In this document: piece after piece, positions 50,551 through 59,900 of the stretch | How positions within the stretch are numbered: position 1 is the first letter of the stretch | How the letters are laid out: each line of letters starts with the position of its first letter | Source: JAKPAM01 sp047601745 | Lineage (GTDB): Bacteria > Pseudomonadota > Gammaproteobacteria > Burkholderiales > Burkholderiaceae_E | Assembly (NCBI GenBank): GCA_047601745.1 | Contig: JASGIS010000001.1 | Span: 1,054,001-1,118,000 of the forward strand | Direction: 5' to 3' | DNA length: 64,000 bases | The notes under the pieces: generated by a model | Databases searched by the model: none | Told to the model about the DNA's origin: nothing | Seen by the model: the letters and a program-made list of their open reading frames with translations, nothing else | Made by a program: the position numbers and the translations under genes

Positions 50551-51963
50551 TCAGAACTCGGCGTGCATCCGCACGCCGTAGACGCTGACCGGACCTCGCG
50601 CGGCGTTGTAGCCGGGGTTGACGATCCGCTGGAAATCGGCGGACAGCCACAGGCCGCGCCAGGCCCGCAGCGAATAGAACACCTCCAGCAGGCGCTCGGG
50701 CCGGTAGTCGAGCCGCCCGTCGCCGAGGAAGAACCCCAGGCCGCCCAGCGCCAGGTAGTTGCGATGGGCAGCCGACAACGCGTTCTCGGCGACGCCCACG
50801 CCCAGGCGATCGTCGCCGCGCCGCCACAGGCCGCCGTCGATCAGCAGGCCGGCCGACGCGCTGCGGCCGATCTCGGTATACGAATACGTCTCGGCGCGAT
50901 CGGGGCCGCGGCCATAACGCGCGAAGAACCCGCCCCATCGGCCCAGCGCCTGCTCGACGCTGAGCCCCCACCCCCACTTGCTCTGGTCGCGGCGCACGTC
51001 GGCGACCGCCGGATCGCCGCCGGTGGCGGCGGCCGCGGCGATCGCGTCGTCGTAGCGCCCCATCACCGCGCGATTGCGCCACAACAGCACGCGCCAGGTG
51101 CCGGGCTGGCCGCCGAACGCCGTCGACGTCTCGGCCTCGACCTGATCGCCATGGCTGCGGCCGAGCGCCGGATTCAGCGCCAGGCCGTTCGACTCGCGCG
51201 CCATCTCGAAACGCCCGACGCGCAGCGCGCGGCCGTCATCGATCCATTCGACCGCGACGCCGCGCGTGTAGCCGCGCGCATCGGCCGCGAAATCGTACGA
51301 GCCGTGCGTGATCAACGCCCAGTTCATGAACTGCGTGCGCGGATCGTGGCTGTACGCGTTGCGATCGAAGATGTCGATCAGCGACACGACGCCGACCGTC
51401 ACGACCAGCCGGCGGCGGTCGACGACGTCGGCCATCTGGTTCGGCGCCGACTCGATCGTTTCGCTGCCCCCGCCGAAGCCGATCGTCTGCCGCCAGAATC
51501 CTCGCGCCAGATACAGCACCGGATCGCGCCCCGACGTGCGGGCCAGTTCGCCGTTCGGAAAACCGCCGAAGCCGGTCAGGTTCGACAGCGGCAGCCCCGC
51601 CGCCACCTCGGGATTCAGGTAGAACTCGCCGCCGCGCCACGGACGCGCGCCGATGAAGAGCGTGGCCGTGTACGAGTACGAACGCTCGCGATCAGACCGC
51701 AGGCTGTTGGGGCCTTCATAAGCGGCGCCGAACGGCGGCTTGCGTTGCCAGACGCCGGTGACCTGGCCGAGCGCCTGCCAGGCTTCGGGCTGGCCCGCCG
51801 GCCCGGGATCGGAGACCGCGTCCTGCGCCGATCCGGCCGCCGGCGCGATCGCGACCACGGATGCGACCATCCGGACGAGCCCGCGAACGAACTGCCGAGC
51901 GAGCGACCGGGCGGCGCCGCGCGTGACCGTTACGCCCGGTCGAGCGAACCACCCTGCATGCAC
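50551..51963 (-). CDS. OprB-type carbohydrate porin
   Basis: 470 residues from a GTG at 51963 (15 bases after the GST stop); an alternative ATG is at 51870 with a very short signal. The signal peptide ends APAAGSAQ. OprB features include FYLNPEVAAGLPLSNLTGFG, PVLYLARGFWRQTIGFGGG, the turn-rich FDRNAYSHDPRTQFMNWAL and a C-terminal strand ending in Phe (GVRMHAEF). It forms an outer-membrane channel, likely for sugars or organic acids. It shares a transcript with the GST gene. Confidence 0.88.
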   Translation of the reverse strand: MHAGWFARPGVTVTRGAARSLARQFVRGLVRMVASVVAIAPAAGSAQDAVSDPGPAGQPEAWQALGQVTGVWQRKPPFGAAYEGPNSLRSDRERSYSYTATLFIGARPWRGGEFYLNPEVAAGLPLSNLTGFGGFPNGELARTSGRDPVLYLARGFWRQTIGFGGGSETIESAPNQMADVVDRRRLVVTVGVVSLIDIFDRNAYSHDPRTQFMNWALITHGSYDFAADARGYTRGVAVEWIDDGRALRVGRFEMARESNGLALNPALGRSHGDQVEAETSTAFGGQPGTWRVLLWRNRAVMGRYDDAIAAAAATGGDPAVADVRRDQSKWGWGLSVEQALGRWGGFFARYGRGPDRAETYSYTEIGRSASAGLLIDGGLWRRGDDRLGVGVAENALSAAHRNYLALGGLGFFLGDGRLDYRPERLLEVFYSLRAWRGLWLSADFQRIVNPGYNAARGPVSVYGVRMHAEF

Positions 51964-51977
51964 GCTGTGTCCGACGA

Positions 51978-52598
51978 TCAGGCGGTCTCTTCGGCCAGCG
52001 CCCGGATCACGGCCGGACGCTGCTGCATCCGCGCCGTGTGCTCGGCGATCTTCGGATAGCGGGCCGGATCGATGCTGTCGCCCTTCATCCAGCGCTGCAC
52101 GGTGAACAGGTACGCATCGCAGATCGAGTAGCGCTCGCCCAGCACCCACGGACCGGCCAGCAGGTGATCCTCGATCATCTGGAACGCTTCGCCGACCGTT
52201 TGCGGCACCTTGGCCTGCATCGCCTTGAGCGCGTCGGGATCATCGACCCAGCGGGTGCCGCGCAGGCGGTGCGCGTGCGCCACGTGCAGCGTCGATGAAA
52301 CGTAGCAGTTGAACGCCTGCGCCTGCGCGAACGCGAACGGGTCGTCCAGCGGCGCGAGTCCCGCGGCCGGATAGCGCTGCGCCAGGTAGGCGAGGATCGC
52401 CGGCGATTCGAACAGTACGCCGCGATCGGTGAGCAGCGCCGGCACGCGGCCGCGCGGATTGACGGCCAGGTATTCGGCGCTGCGCTGCTCGCCGTTCTGG
52501 AAGTCGACGCGCTGGATCGTGTAGGGCTCGCCGGTTTCGGCGAGCACGATGTGGGAGGCCATGGCGCAGGTGCCAGGCGCGGTATACAGCTTGAGCAT
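51978..52598 (-). CDS. Glutathione S-transferase
   Basis: 206 residues. The thioredoxin-like N-domain reads MLKLYTAPGTCAMASHIVL then VDFQNGEQRSAEYLAVNPRG, RVPALLTDRGVLFESPAIL with the usual cis-Pro and ES pair. The all-helical C-domain has LLAGPWVLGERYSICDAYLF. The T(A)PGTCAMASH pattern, with Cys/Ser near residue 11, fits beta-class GSTs. GAGGAGTACTCCGC precedes the ATG. It probably conjugates or reduces electrophiles and could handle epoxides; there is no direct evidence. Confidence 0.95.
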   Translation of the reverse strand: MLKLYTAPGTCAMASHIVLAETGEPYTIQRVDFQNGEQRSAEYLAVNPRGRVPALLTDRGVLFESPAILAYLAQRYPAAGLAPLDDPFAFAQAQAFNCYVSSTLHVAHAHRLRGTRWVDDPDALKAMQAKVPQTVGEAFQMIEDHLLAGPWVLGERYSICDAYLFTVQRWMKGDSIDPARYPKIAEHTARMQQRPAVIRALAEETA

Positions 52599-52812
52599 GC
52601 GGAGTACTCCTCGAAACTCGGCGCGGCGACGGAACGAAAGGCCCCGGGACGGCACGTGCGCCGCTCAGATCCGTGAACGATCGACACTCTAGCAGGACGA
52701 TCGCCACGAACGACTGTCGGGGATTGCATTGACGCCGGCTGCCCCCAGATGAGTGTCAACGGTCCGAAGCCGGCGATCGCCGCGGCGGGCCCCACGACCC
52801 GAGGAGTCCATG

Positions 52813-53139
52813 ATGAACGTCAATCACAGCGAACGCACGCCGGCGCAGATCGAAGGCATCATCGAACTGGCGCAACTGCTCGAGCGGATCGAGCACAATC
52901 CGGTCGCGGTCAACGCCGAGCAGTATCGGCGCACCGTCGAACGCCTGTCGGATGCGCTGCGCGACGCCCCGTCGGACGCGTTTCTCGACAAGCTGCTGTC
53001 GAGCTTTCCGGCCACGGCCGAGCTGTACGAGAACCTGCACTACCAGCGCTCGGGCCTGAGCCGCGCGCCGCTCGAACTGTCGGTCTCGACCGAGATGCGC
53101 GCCCGCGAACTGCTGCAGCGCGCGGCCCGCGCCGGCTGA
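52813..53139 (+). CDS. Small hypothetical protein
   Basis: 108 residues from the second of two adjacent ATGs; GAGGAG is at the best distance from it. The sequence is helical and charged (QIEGIIELAQLLERIEHNPV, YRRTVERLSDALRD, FLDKLLSSFPATAELYENLH). No cysteine, signal or membrane segment. I do not recognise a family. It converges with the HExxH gene, with 15 bases between stops. Confidence 0.7.
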   Translation: MNVNHSERTPAQIEGIIELAQLLERIEHNPVAVNAEQYRRTVERLSDALRDAPSDAFLDKLLSSFPATAELYENLHYQRSGLSRAPLELSVSTEMRARELLQRAARAG

Positions 53140-53154
53140 ACGCGGACCGGGCGC

Positions 53155-53886
53155 TCAGGCGGCCAGCCTGGGCGCCACGCTGGTCGTCACCGGCTCGTCG
53201 AGCGTCTTGAGCAGGTAGCGCCAGGCGCCGGGATTGGCCTTGGCGAAATGGATGACCAGGCGCGCCTGCTCGCGCGCGTAGCGCTGCCACGGCGTATCGT
53301 CGGCCAGGCCGGCCGCGTGATGCAGGCCGTGGACGATCTCGTGGAACAGCACGGTCGCGCGGACCGTGCCCGTCAGCGTCGGATAGATCCGGATGTGGAA
53401 CAGCTCGTAGTCGTAATCGCCGAGCCGCGTCCGCGCGTCACGCTCGGGCAGGCGGCCGACCGACACGACGTGCTTCCGGCACACGACGCGCCGCGGCATC
53501 GCGACCTGGGGCCCGCGGCCCTGCAGCACGTCGACGAAGCGCGCGTGCGGCGCGTAGTGCATCTGCATCATCCAGTTCATCCACAGCCAGGTCTTGGGAT
53601 TGTTGCGCGCGAACGCGACCAGACCCGCCGACAGGCTGTGCGTATAGGCCTCCTCGTTCATCTGTTCCTGGTTCAGGCCGTGCACGTAGTGGATGAAGCG
53701 GATCGTGCGGAACAGGAACTCCTCGATCAGGCGGGCCGGCTCGAGCGTTTCGTCGAACAGCACGAGGCCGTGTTCGAGGCTGATGCACGAGCGCGAGCGC
53801 CGGTCGAGCAACTGATGGCGAGGCACCAGCCGCGCGCGCATTTCATAAGGTCCGACATGGATGCCGAACGGAAACTCGGTGCTCAA
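53155..53886 (-). CDS. Hypothetical protein with an HExxH motif (TTG start)
   Basis: 243 residues. The TTG at 53886 follows CGGAGGACGCCC, a strong ribosome site, and no ATG fits better. Near residue 190 the protein shows TVLFHEIVHGLHHAAGL, a HExxH zinc-type motif with a nearby HH pair. The rest includes LSTEFPFGIHVGPYEMRARL, NEEAYTHSLSAGLVAFARNN and WLWMNWMMQMHYAPHARF. No signal peptide is seen. It could be a metalloprotease-like or metal-binding protein; I do not recognise the family. Confidence 0.72.
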   Translation of the reverse strand: MSTEFPFGIHVGPYEMRARLVPRHQLLDRRSRSCISLEHGLVLFDETLEPARLIEEFLFRTIRFIHYVHGLNQEQMNEEAYTHSLSAGLVAFARNNPKTWLWMNWMMQMHYAPHARFVDVLQGRGPQVAMPRRVVCRKHVVSVGRLPERDARTRLGDYDYELFHIRIYPTLTGTVRATVLFHEIVHGLHHAAGLADDTPWQRYAREQARLVIHFAKANPGAWRYLLKTLDEPVTTSVAPRLAA

Positions 53887-54167
53887 GGGCGTCCTCCGTA
53901 GGCGTGGGATCGCAGGCCCGGAAACCGATCGACGTTCCACGATGTGGAAAAGACGGGTCGGGCAGCAAGCTTCGCTCGATACCTTAGCAGCGTCGGGCCG
54001 CCGGTCAACGGCCGGCACGGGCGATCCGAGGGATTAACCGAGCCGGATCGACGGGCCGCTGGCAAAGGCCGCGACAGCCACAGCGTTGCCGCCGGGGGTT
54101 CGGCGAGAGCAAACGCTCACCTATCAGAAAACCGGAATCCGCGGCGGCCGGCCGCCCGGCCGGCGGA

Positions 54168-54851
54168 TCAGAAGCGCAAGCCCAGGCGGCTCGCCTCGAT
54201 GACCGCATGCGTGCGATTGCTGACGCCCAGCACGCGCAGCAGCGCGCCGACGTGCAGCTTGACCGTGCTCTCGGCGATGTTCAGCCGGCGCGCGATCAGC
54301 TTGTTGGGCAGCCCCTTGACGAGCAGGCCCAGCACCTCGCGCTGCCGTTCGGACAGGAAGTCCGGATCGAAGATCTCTTCGGCCGGTTCGGCGGCGGCTT
54401 CGGCGACCGCCACCTCGGGTTGCGGTTGAGGAGCGGTCCGGTGGTCGCGGCGCAGCGCACCGAGCACCGTCGGCGGCACGTAGACGCCGCCCCGCGCGAC
54501 CAGTTCGAACGCGCCCAGAAAGATCTCGCGATTGGCCGTCTTGGGGATGAATCCCATCGCGCCCAGGTCGATCGCCGCGATCGCCTCCTCGGGCGTGACG
54601 GTGCCCGAAACGACGACGATCGGCAGTCCCGGGTGCTGCAGCCGCAATTGCTCGAGCGCCTGCAGCCCCTGCACGCCGGGCAGGTTCAGATCGAGGAACA
54701 GCAGGTCGACGCCATCGTCCTTCTGCAGCACAGCCAGCCCTTCTTCGAGGCTGGACACTCCGACGACGTCGAACGTCGGGTCGACGGTCAGCAGCGACGC
54801 GGCCACCGCATCGCGCATCATCGGATGGTCATCAATGATCAGGAATCGCAT
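54168..54851 (-). CDS. NarL/LuxR-family response regulator
   Basis: 227 residues. The receiver has IIDDHPMMRDAVAASL, phospho-acceptor Asp54 in LLFLDLNLPGVQG and Lys in FIPKTANRE. An Ala/Glu-rich linker (PEVAVAEAAAEPAEE) leads to the LuxR helix-turn-helix LSERQREVLGLLVKGLPNKL and STVKLHVGALLRVLGVSNRT. It is divergent from the hybrid kinase gene, which is likely its partner. A GC-rich stem with a two-base loop (54148-54163) lies just after the stop. Confidence 0.94.
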   Translation of the reverse strand: MRFLIIDDHPMMRDAVAASLLTVDPTFDVVGVSSLEEGLAVLQKDDGVDLLFLDLNLPGVQGLQALEQLRLQHPGLPIVVVSGTVTPEEAIAAIDLGAMGFIPKTANREIFLGAFELVARGGVYVPPTVLGALRRDHRTAPQPQPEVAVAEAAAEPAEEIFDPDFLSERQREVLGLLVKGLPNKLIARRLNIAESTVKLHVGALLRVLGVSNRTHAVIEASRLGLRF

Positions 54852-55089
54852 CCGGGCAATCTAACCCCTCGCCCAGGCCAGTTCAAGGCAACCGACGGTC
54901 AGGCACCGACATCGACGCAAGGCCGGTCGTCCTCGACCAAAGGCTAGGTAGGCGATCCGGCCCCGGCGCGCTCTCGCTGGTCGACTGTCGCATCGCGTCG
55001 GCCGAATCGATCGGAGAGTGGCGTTCGTCCGCACGCTGACCGAGAATGGTTCGCTCACTACCGCCGCGACGCGGATTCGGAAGCGCGAC

Positions 55090-56901
55090 TTGCAAACACA
55101 CAGCGAACAACAGACGAGGATCCGGGTCGAACGACTGCGCCTGCTGATGCTGCAGACGCGGCGGGCGCCGATCGGCGCCTTCGTCATGGTGCCGACGCTG
55201 ACGGCGTTCGTCGCGCCGTTCGCGCACGGTCCCGGTCCCTATGTCTGGGCGCTGGTCGCCTTCCTGGTCATCGCCACGCGCGCGACGTTCGCGATGTGGT
55301 GGCTGCGCACCGATCATCCGCCACCGACCGAATGGACCGAATGCGCGATGATCGTGTCGGCGACGCTCAGCGGCATGATGGCCGGGCTGTACGCGCTGCT
55401 GTTCGCACCGACCTTGCCGCCGCTCGAACAGGGCGTGATCACGGCGGCGATCATGGGATGGGCGGCGGCGTCGATCGCGACGATGAGCCAGCTCCCCCGG
55501 CAGTACGTCGGCTTCCTTGGCGCGCTCGCCACGCTGCTGTCGATCTCGTGGCTGCGCTCGGACTCGTCGCATTCGGTGCCGGTGGTCGTGCTGATCGTGC
55601 TGTTCACGTTCATCCTGGCAGCGTCGGCGGCCGACTACGGCAAGGTCATCCGCGACGCCGCGCGGATGCGCTTCGAGAACGTCGACCTGATCGCCCGGCT
55701 GTCGGCCGAAACCGAGGCCGCGCAGAACGCGCGGGCGCTGGCCGAGGAAGCGATGCTGGCCAAGTCGCGCTTCCTGGCCGCGACCAGCCACGACCTGCGC
55801 CAGCCGGTCACCGCGCTGTCGGTGCTGACCGGCGCGCTGCTGCAGCGGCCGCTCGAACCGTCGATCCGCTCGGTCGTATCGCGGATCGATTCGGCGGTCG
55901 AATCGATCGACGCGTTGCTGGGCGGCCTGCTCGACCTGTCGCGACTGGACGCGAAGGCGATCGAGCCGACCCTCGCGCCCTTCGATCTCGATCACCTGTG
56001 CGCGCGACTGAGCGACGAGTTCCGGCCGATCGCCGACAACAAGAACCTGCGCTTCGACGTCGACGCCAAGGTCGGCATCGTGATCAGCGACCCGGTGCTG
56101 GTCGAGCGGATCATCCGCAACCTGCTGCAGAACGCGCTGCGCTACACGCTGACCGGATCGGTGCGGCTGCAGGCGCGACGCGACGACTCGACGTTCGCGA
56201 TCGACGTCATCGATACCGGCATCGGCATTCCGCCGGACCTGCAGGCCCGGGTATTCGAAGAGTACTTCCAGGTGACCAATCCCGGCCGGCAGCGCAACCT
56301 GGGCCTGGGCCTGGGGTTGTCGATCGTCGAACGGCTGTGCGCGCTGCTCGGCGCGCGCATCGAGCTGACGTCGACGCCCGGCAAGGGATCGACGTTCCGC
56401 GTCGTGCATCCGATCCGGTCCTCGCCCGCCTACCGAAGCCTGCCGACCGCGCCGGCCGCCACGGCCGACGCGCAGATCCCGGCCGGCAGCGTCGTCGTCG
56501 TCGTCGACGACGACGCGGGCGTGCAGGACGGCCTGACCGCGCTGCTCGAGGGCTGGGGCTGCCGGGTCGTGTCGGGCAGCACGCCCGAAGAAGCGTTCGA
56601 GCAGGCGGTGCTGCAACGGCTGACGCGGATCGACTGCCTGCTGACCGACTACCGCCTGGGCGCCGCGCAAACCGGATTCGACGTCCCGGCCCACGCGCCG
56701 ACGACGCTGGCGCCGGGCGCGGTCATCGTGATGACCGGCGACATCGACGCGGCCGTGCGTACCGAGGCGCTGGCGCGCGGCTTCCAGTTCCTGGACAAGC
56801 CGCTGCGGCCCGATACGTTGAAGAAAGCCGTCGCGGCCGCCATCACGACCGCGCGCGCCGCCCCGGCCGCCGAACCGCTCGAAGTCCGCGGACCGGCCTG
56901 A
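55090..56901 (+). CDS. Hybrid sensor histidine kinase with C-terminal receiver
   Basis: 603 residues if the TTG at 55090 is used (GGAAG five bases before). An in-frame GTG at 55018 is an alternative, but the leader reads poorly. Six membrane helices (residues about 20-180) form an integral sensor. The H-box AATSHDLRQPVTALSVL has His234, the N-box RNLLQNALRYT and G1 DTGIGIPPDLQARVF follow. The receiver starts VVVVVDDDAGVQDGL, with Asp520 in LLTDYRLG. It resembles kinases paired with NarL regulators such as its divergent neighbour. Confidence 0.9.
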   Translation: MQTHSEQQTRIRVERLRLLMLQTRRAPIGAFVMVPTLTAFVAPFAHGPGPYVWALVAFLVIATRATFAMWWLRTDHPPPTEWTECAMIVSATLSGMMAGLYALLFAPTLPPLEQGVITAAIMGWAAASIATMSQLPRQYVGFLGALATLLSISWLRSDSSHSVPVVVLIVLFTFILAASAADYGKVIRDAARMRFENVDLIARLSAETEAAQNARALAEEAMLAKSRFLAATSHDLRQPVTALSVLTGALLQRPLEPSIRSVVSRIDSAVESIDALLGGLLDLSRLDAKAIEPTLAPFDLDHLCARLSDEFRPIADNKNLRFDVDAKVGIVISDPVLVERIIRNLLQNALRYTLTGSVRLQARRDDSTFAIDVIDTGIGIPPDLQARVFEEYFQVTNPGRQRNLGLGLGLSIVERLCALLGARIELTSTPGKGSTFRVVHPIRSSPAYRSLPTAPAATADAQIPAGSVVVVVDDDAGVQDGLTALLEGWGCRVVSGSTPEEAFEQAVLQRLTRIDCLLTDYRLGAAQTGFDVPAHAPTTLAPGAVIVMTGDIDAAVRTEALARGFQFLDKPLRPDTLKKAVAAAITTARAAPAAEPLEVRGPA

Positions 56902-56979
56902 GCGTGAACGACTCTTCCCGGCGCCGCCCTGCCGGCGCCGGCCACGGGCTTTTCACCGACCGACAACAACGAGAACCGC

Positions 56980-59900
56980 ATGGACTGGCTGGCCACAGGG
57001 ATCGAGCAACTCGTCGAAGCATGCCGCCGCGACCCGGCCGAACGCGAGTTCGACGTGATCGTCATCGGCAGCGGTTATGGCGGATCGGTGATGGCCGCCC
57101 GCCTGGCCCGGCTGCAACGTCCGGACGGACGGCCGATCCGCCTGGCCGTGCTCGAACGCGGCCGCGAGTACGTGCCGGGCGAGTTTCCGGACGATCTGGG
57201 CATGCTGCCCGGCCACGTGCGCATCGACCGCTGGGACTCGCCGTCGCCGATCGGCACGGCCGATGCGCTGTTCAACTTCCAGATCAATCCCGACGTCAGC
57301 CTGCTGACCGGCTGCGCGCTCGGCGGCGGCTCGCAGATCAACGCCAACGTCGCGATCGAAGCGAGCCCGCAGGTACTGGGCGGATCGGGCTGGCCGCGGG
57401 TGTTCCGCGAACAGCCGACGCTGCTCGCTCCTTATTACGAACGCGCGCGGCGGATGCTGGGCATCACCCATTACCCCGGAGACACCGGCAAGTTCCGCGC
57501 GCTGCGCGACGTCGCGTGGCCGATCGCGCGGCGCTTCGAGGCCGACACCGGCTGCCGGCGCGGCGATGACGGCGCGCGGTTCTCGCGGGCGCCGATCGCG
57601 GTCACCTTCGCGACGCGCGGCGATCGCGATCGCGACCGCGCGGTTCGGGCCGGCGAGGCGCCTCCGGACGACCGTCCGGCCGTCGAGCAGTCGCCGTGCA
57701 TCGAGTGCGGCAACTGCGTCAGCGGCTGCAACCACTGGGCGAAGAACACGCTGACGATGAACTACCTGCCGCATGCCCGCCAATGGGGCGCGCGGTTGGT
57801 CACCGGCGTCACGGTCACCCGCCTCGCGCGAGCGAACCCGGCCGACGGACGAGCCGGGCGCGGCGACGATGCGCGCTGGCACGTACAGATCGACGCGACG
57901 GTCGCCGAGACGGCGCCGGACCGACGGCTGCTGATCGACGGCGAACCGGTCCGCCTGGTCGCGCGCTACGTCATCGTCGCGGCCGGCGCCGTCGGCAGCA
58001 CCGAACTGCTGCTGCGATCGCGCCGCTCGCCGCAACGGCCGAACGGCCTGCCGCTGTCGCCGCGACTCGGCGAGGGCCTGTCGACCAACGGCGACATGAT
58101 CAGCGCCGCCTACTGGCAGCGCGAACGCGTCGACGCCGTCGGATTCGACGCGCGGCAATCGGCAGCGGCCGCTGCCGCGTCACTGGAAGCCTCGTCAACG
58201 GATGCCGCATCACCGAATGCCGCGTCATCAGACGCCGCATCACCAAACGCCGCACTATCGAATCCCGCACCGGTGGACGCCCCGCCGCCGGTCGGACCGA
58301 CGATCACCGGCCTGATCGACCTGCGCGACGCGCCGCGGCGCGAGGACCAGGTGCTGATCGAGGACGGCGCCATCCCCGGCGCGCTCGCGGACCTGTGGGC
58401 CGAACTGCTGGCGACCGCCTCGCTGCCGCATCAACTGACGCGCTGGCGGTTCCAGGCGCGGCGCTGGCACGGCTCGCTCTGGCGCGACCTGTTCGGCGGG
58501 CTGTTCGGCGGCCGGGGCAGCGGCAGCGCCGACGGCTTGCTGGTCTCCGACGAAGCGGCGCGGCACAGCCAGTTGCTGCTGGCGATGGGCCACGATGCCG
58601 CGGCCGGCGTGATGCGATTGCGCGAGGCGGCCGGCGACGCGGCCGATTTCCGGCGCGCGCGCATCGACTGGCGCGACGCCGACGGACGCCGCGCCGCCGA
58701 CCAGCCGGTCTTCGAACGGCAATCCGACTGGCTGCGGGGCGTGGCGTCGGCCGGCGCGATCCCGCTCGACAACCCGCTGTGGAAACCGCTGCCCGACGAC
58801 CTGGCGTCGACGCTGTCCGACGGCAAGGTCACGCGCGGCACGCTGATGACCGTGCATCCGCTCGGCGGCTGCCGGATGGCCGACGAAGCGGCGCTCGGCG
58901 TCGTCGACCCGGACGGCCAGGTCTACGATGGCGATCGCGGCGCGGCCGTCCATCCGGGCTTGTACGTCTGCGACGGCTCGATCGTGCCGACGTCGCTGGG
59001 TGCCAATCCGCTGCTGACGATCAGCGCGCTGGCCGAGCGCCAGGCGGAACGGCTGATCGCGCGGATGATCCGCCGCGACGGCTACTCGCTGCGCGCCCCG
59101 CGCGAGCTGGCACCGATCGCGCGGCCGGCGGACACGATGCTGCAGACGACGCCGGACGAGGTGTCGGCAGACGCAGTGCCCGCAGACGCGGTGCCGACGG
59201 CTGCGGCCGAAGTCGCCGGGGCTGCCGGCGGCGATCCCCGGGTCGGGCTGCGCTTTCGCGAACGCCTGCGCAATCTGACCGAGATCGGCCTGACGCTCGA
59301 GGGCCTGAAGGACGTGCTGGCGATCGATCCCGCATCGCTGCCCGCCGATCCGGCCGAACGCAAGCGGCTGCGGCTGGCGCTGGACGTGCAGCTCGACATC
59401 GACGACCTGCGCGCCTATCTGCGCGCGCCGCACGACGGCGAACGCGCCGGGCTGCGCGCCCGCGGCACGCTGTCGATCCAGTACGACGCGTCGCCGCTGA
59501 TGCCCGGCCAGCAGGTCGCGGTCTGGCGCGACCACCAGATCGCGCTCGACGACGGCGAGTTCCGGCTGTTCGACGAGCCCGCGCAATCGTCGCTGCTGGC
59601 ACTCGCGCGCGGTGTCTGGCAGTTCCGCAAGGTTCGCGGCCGGCATGCGAACTGGTACGGCGGCATCGAGCTTCGCAAGCTGTGGATGTACGCGAAGCTG
59701 TGCCGGCAGGTCGGCACGCGCCGGCGCGTCGATTATCGCTTTCGGCTGACCGGCAGGGACGGCCGCGCTTATGTGCTCGATGGCCGCAAGCACGTCGAGT
59801 TCGCCGACCGGATCAATCCGTGGCTGTCGGTGGCCGACGTCGCCGCGACGATCGCGCCGCTGGACGAGGCCGGCCATGCCGGCGCACCCGTCTGGCGCGA

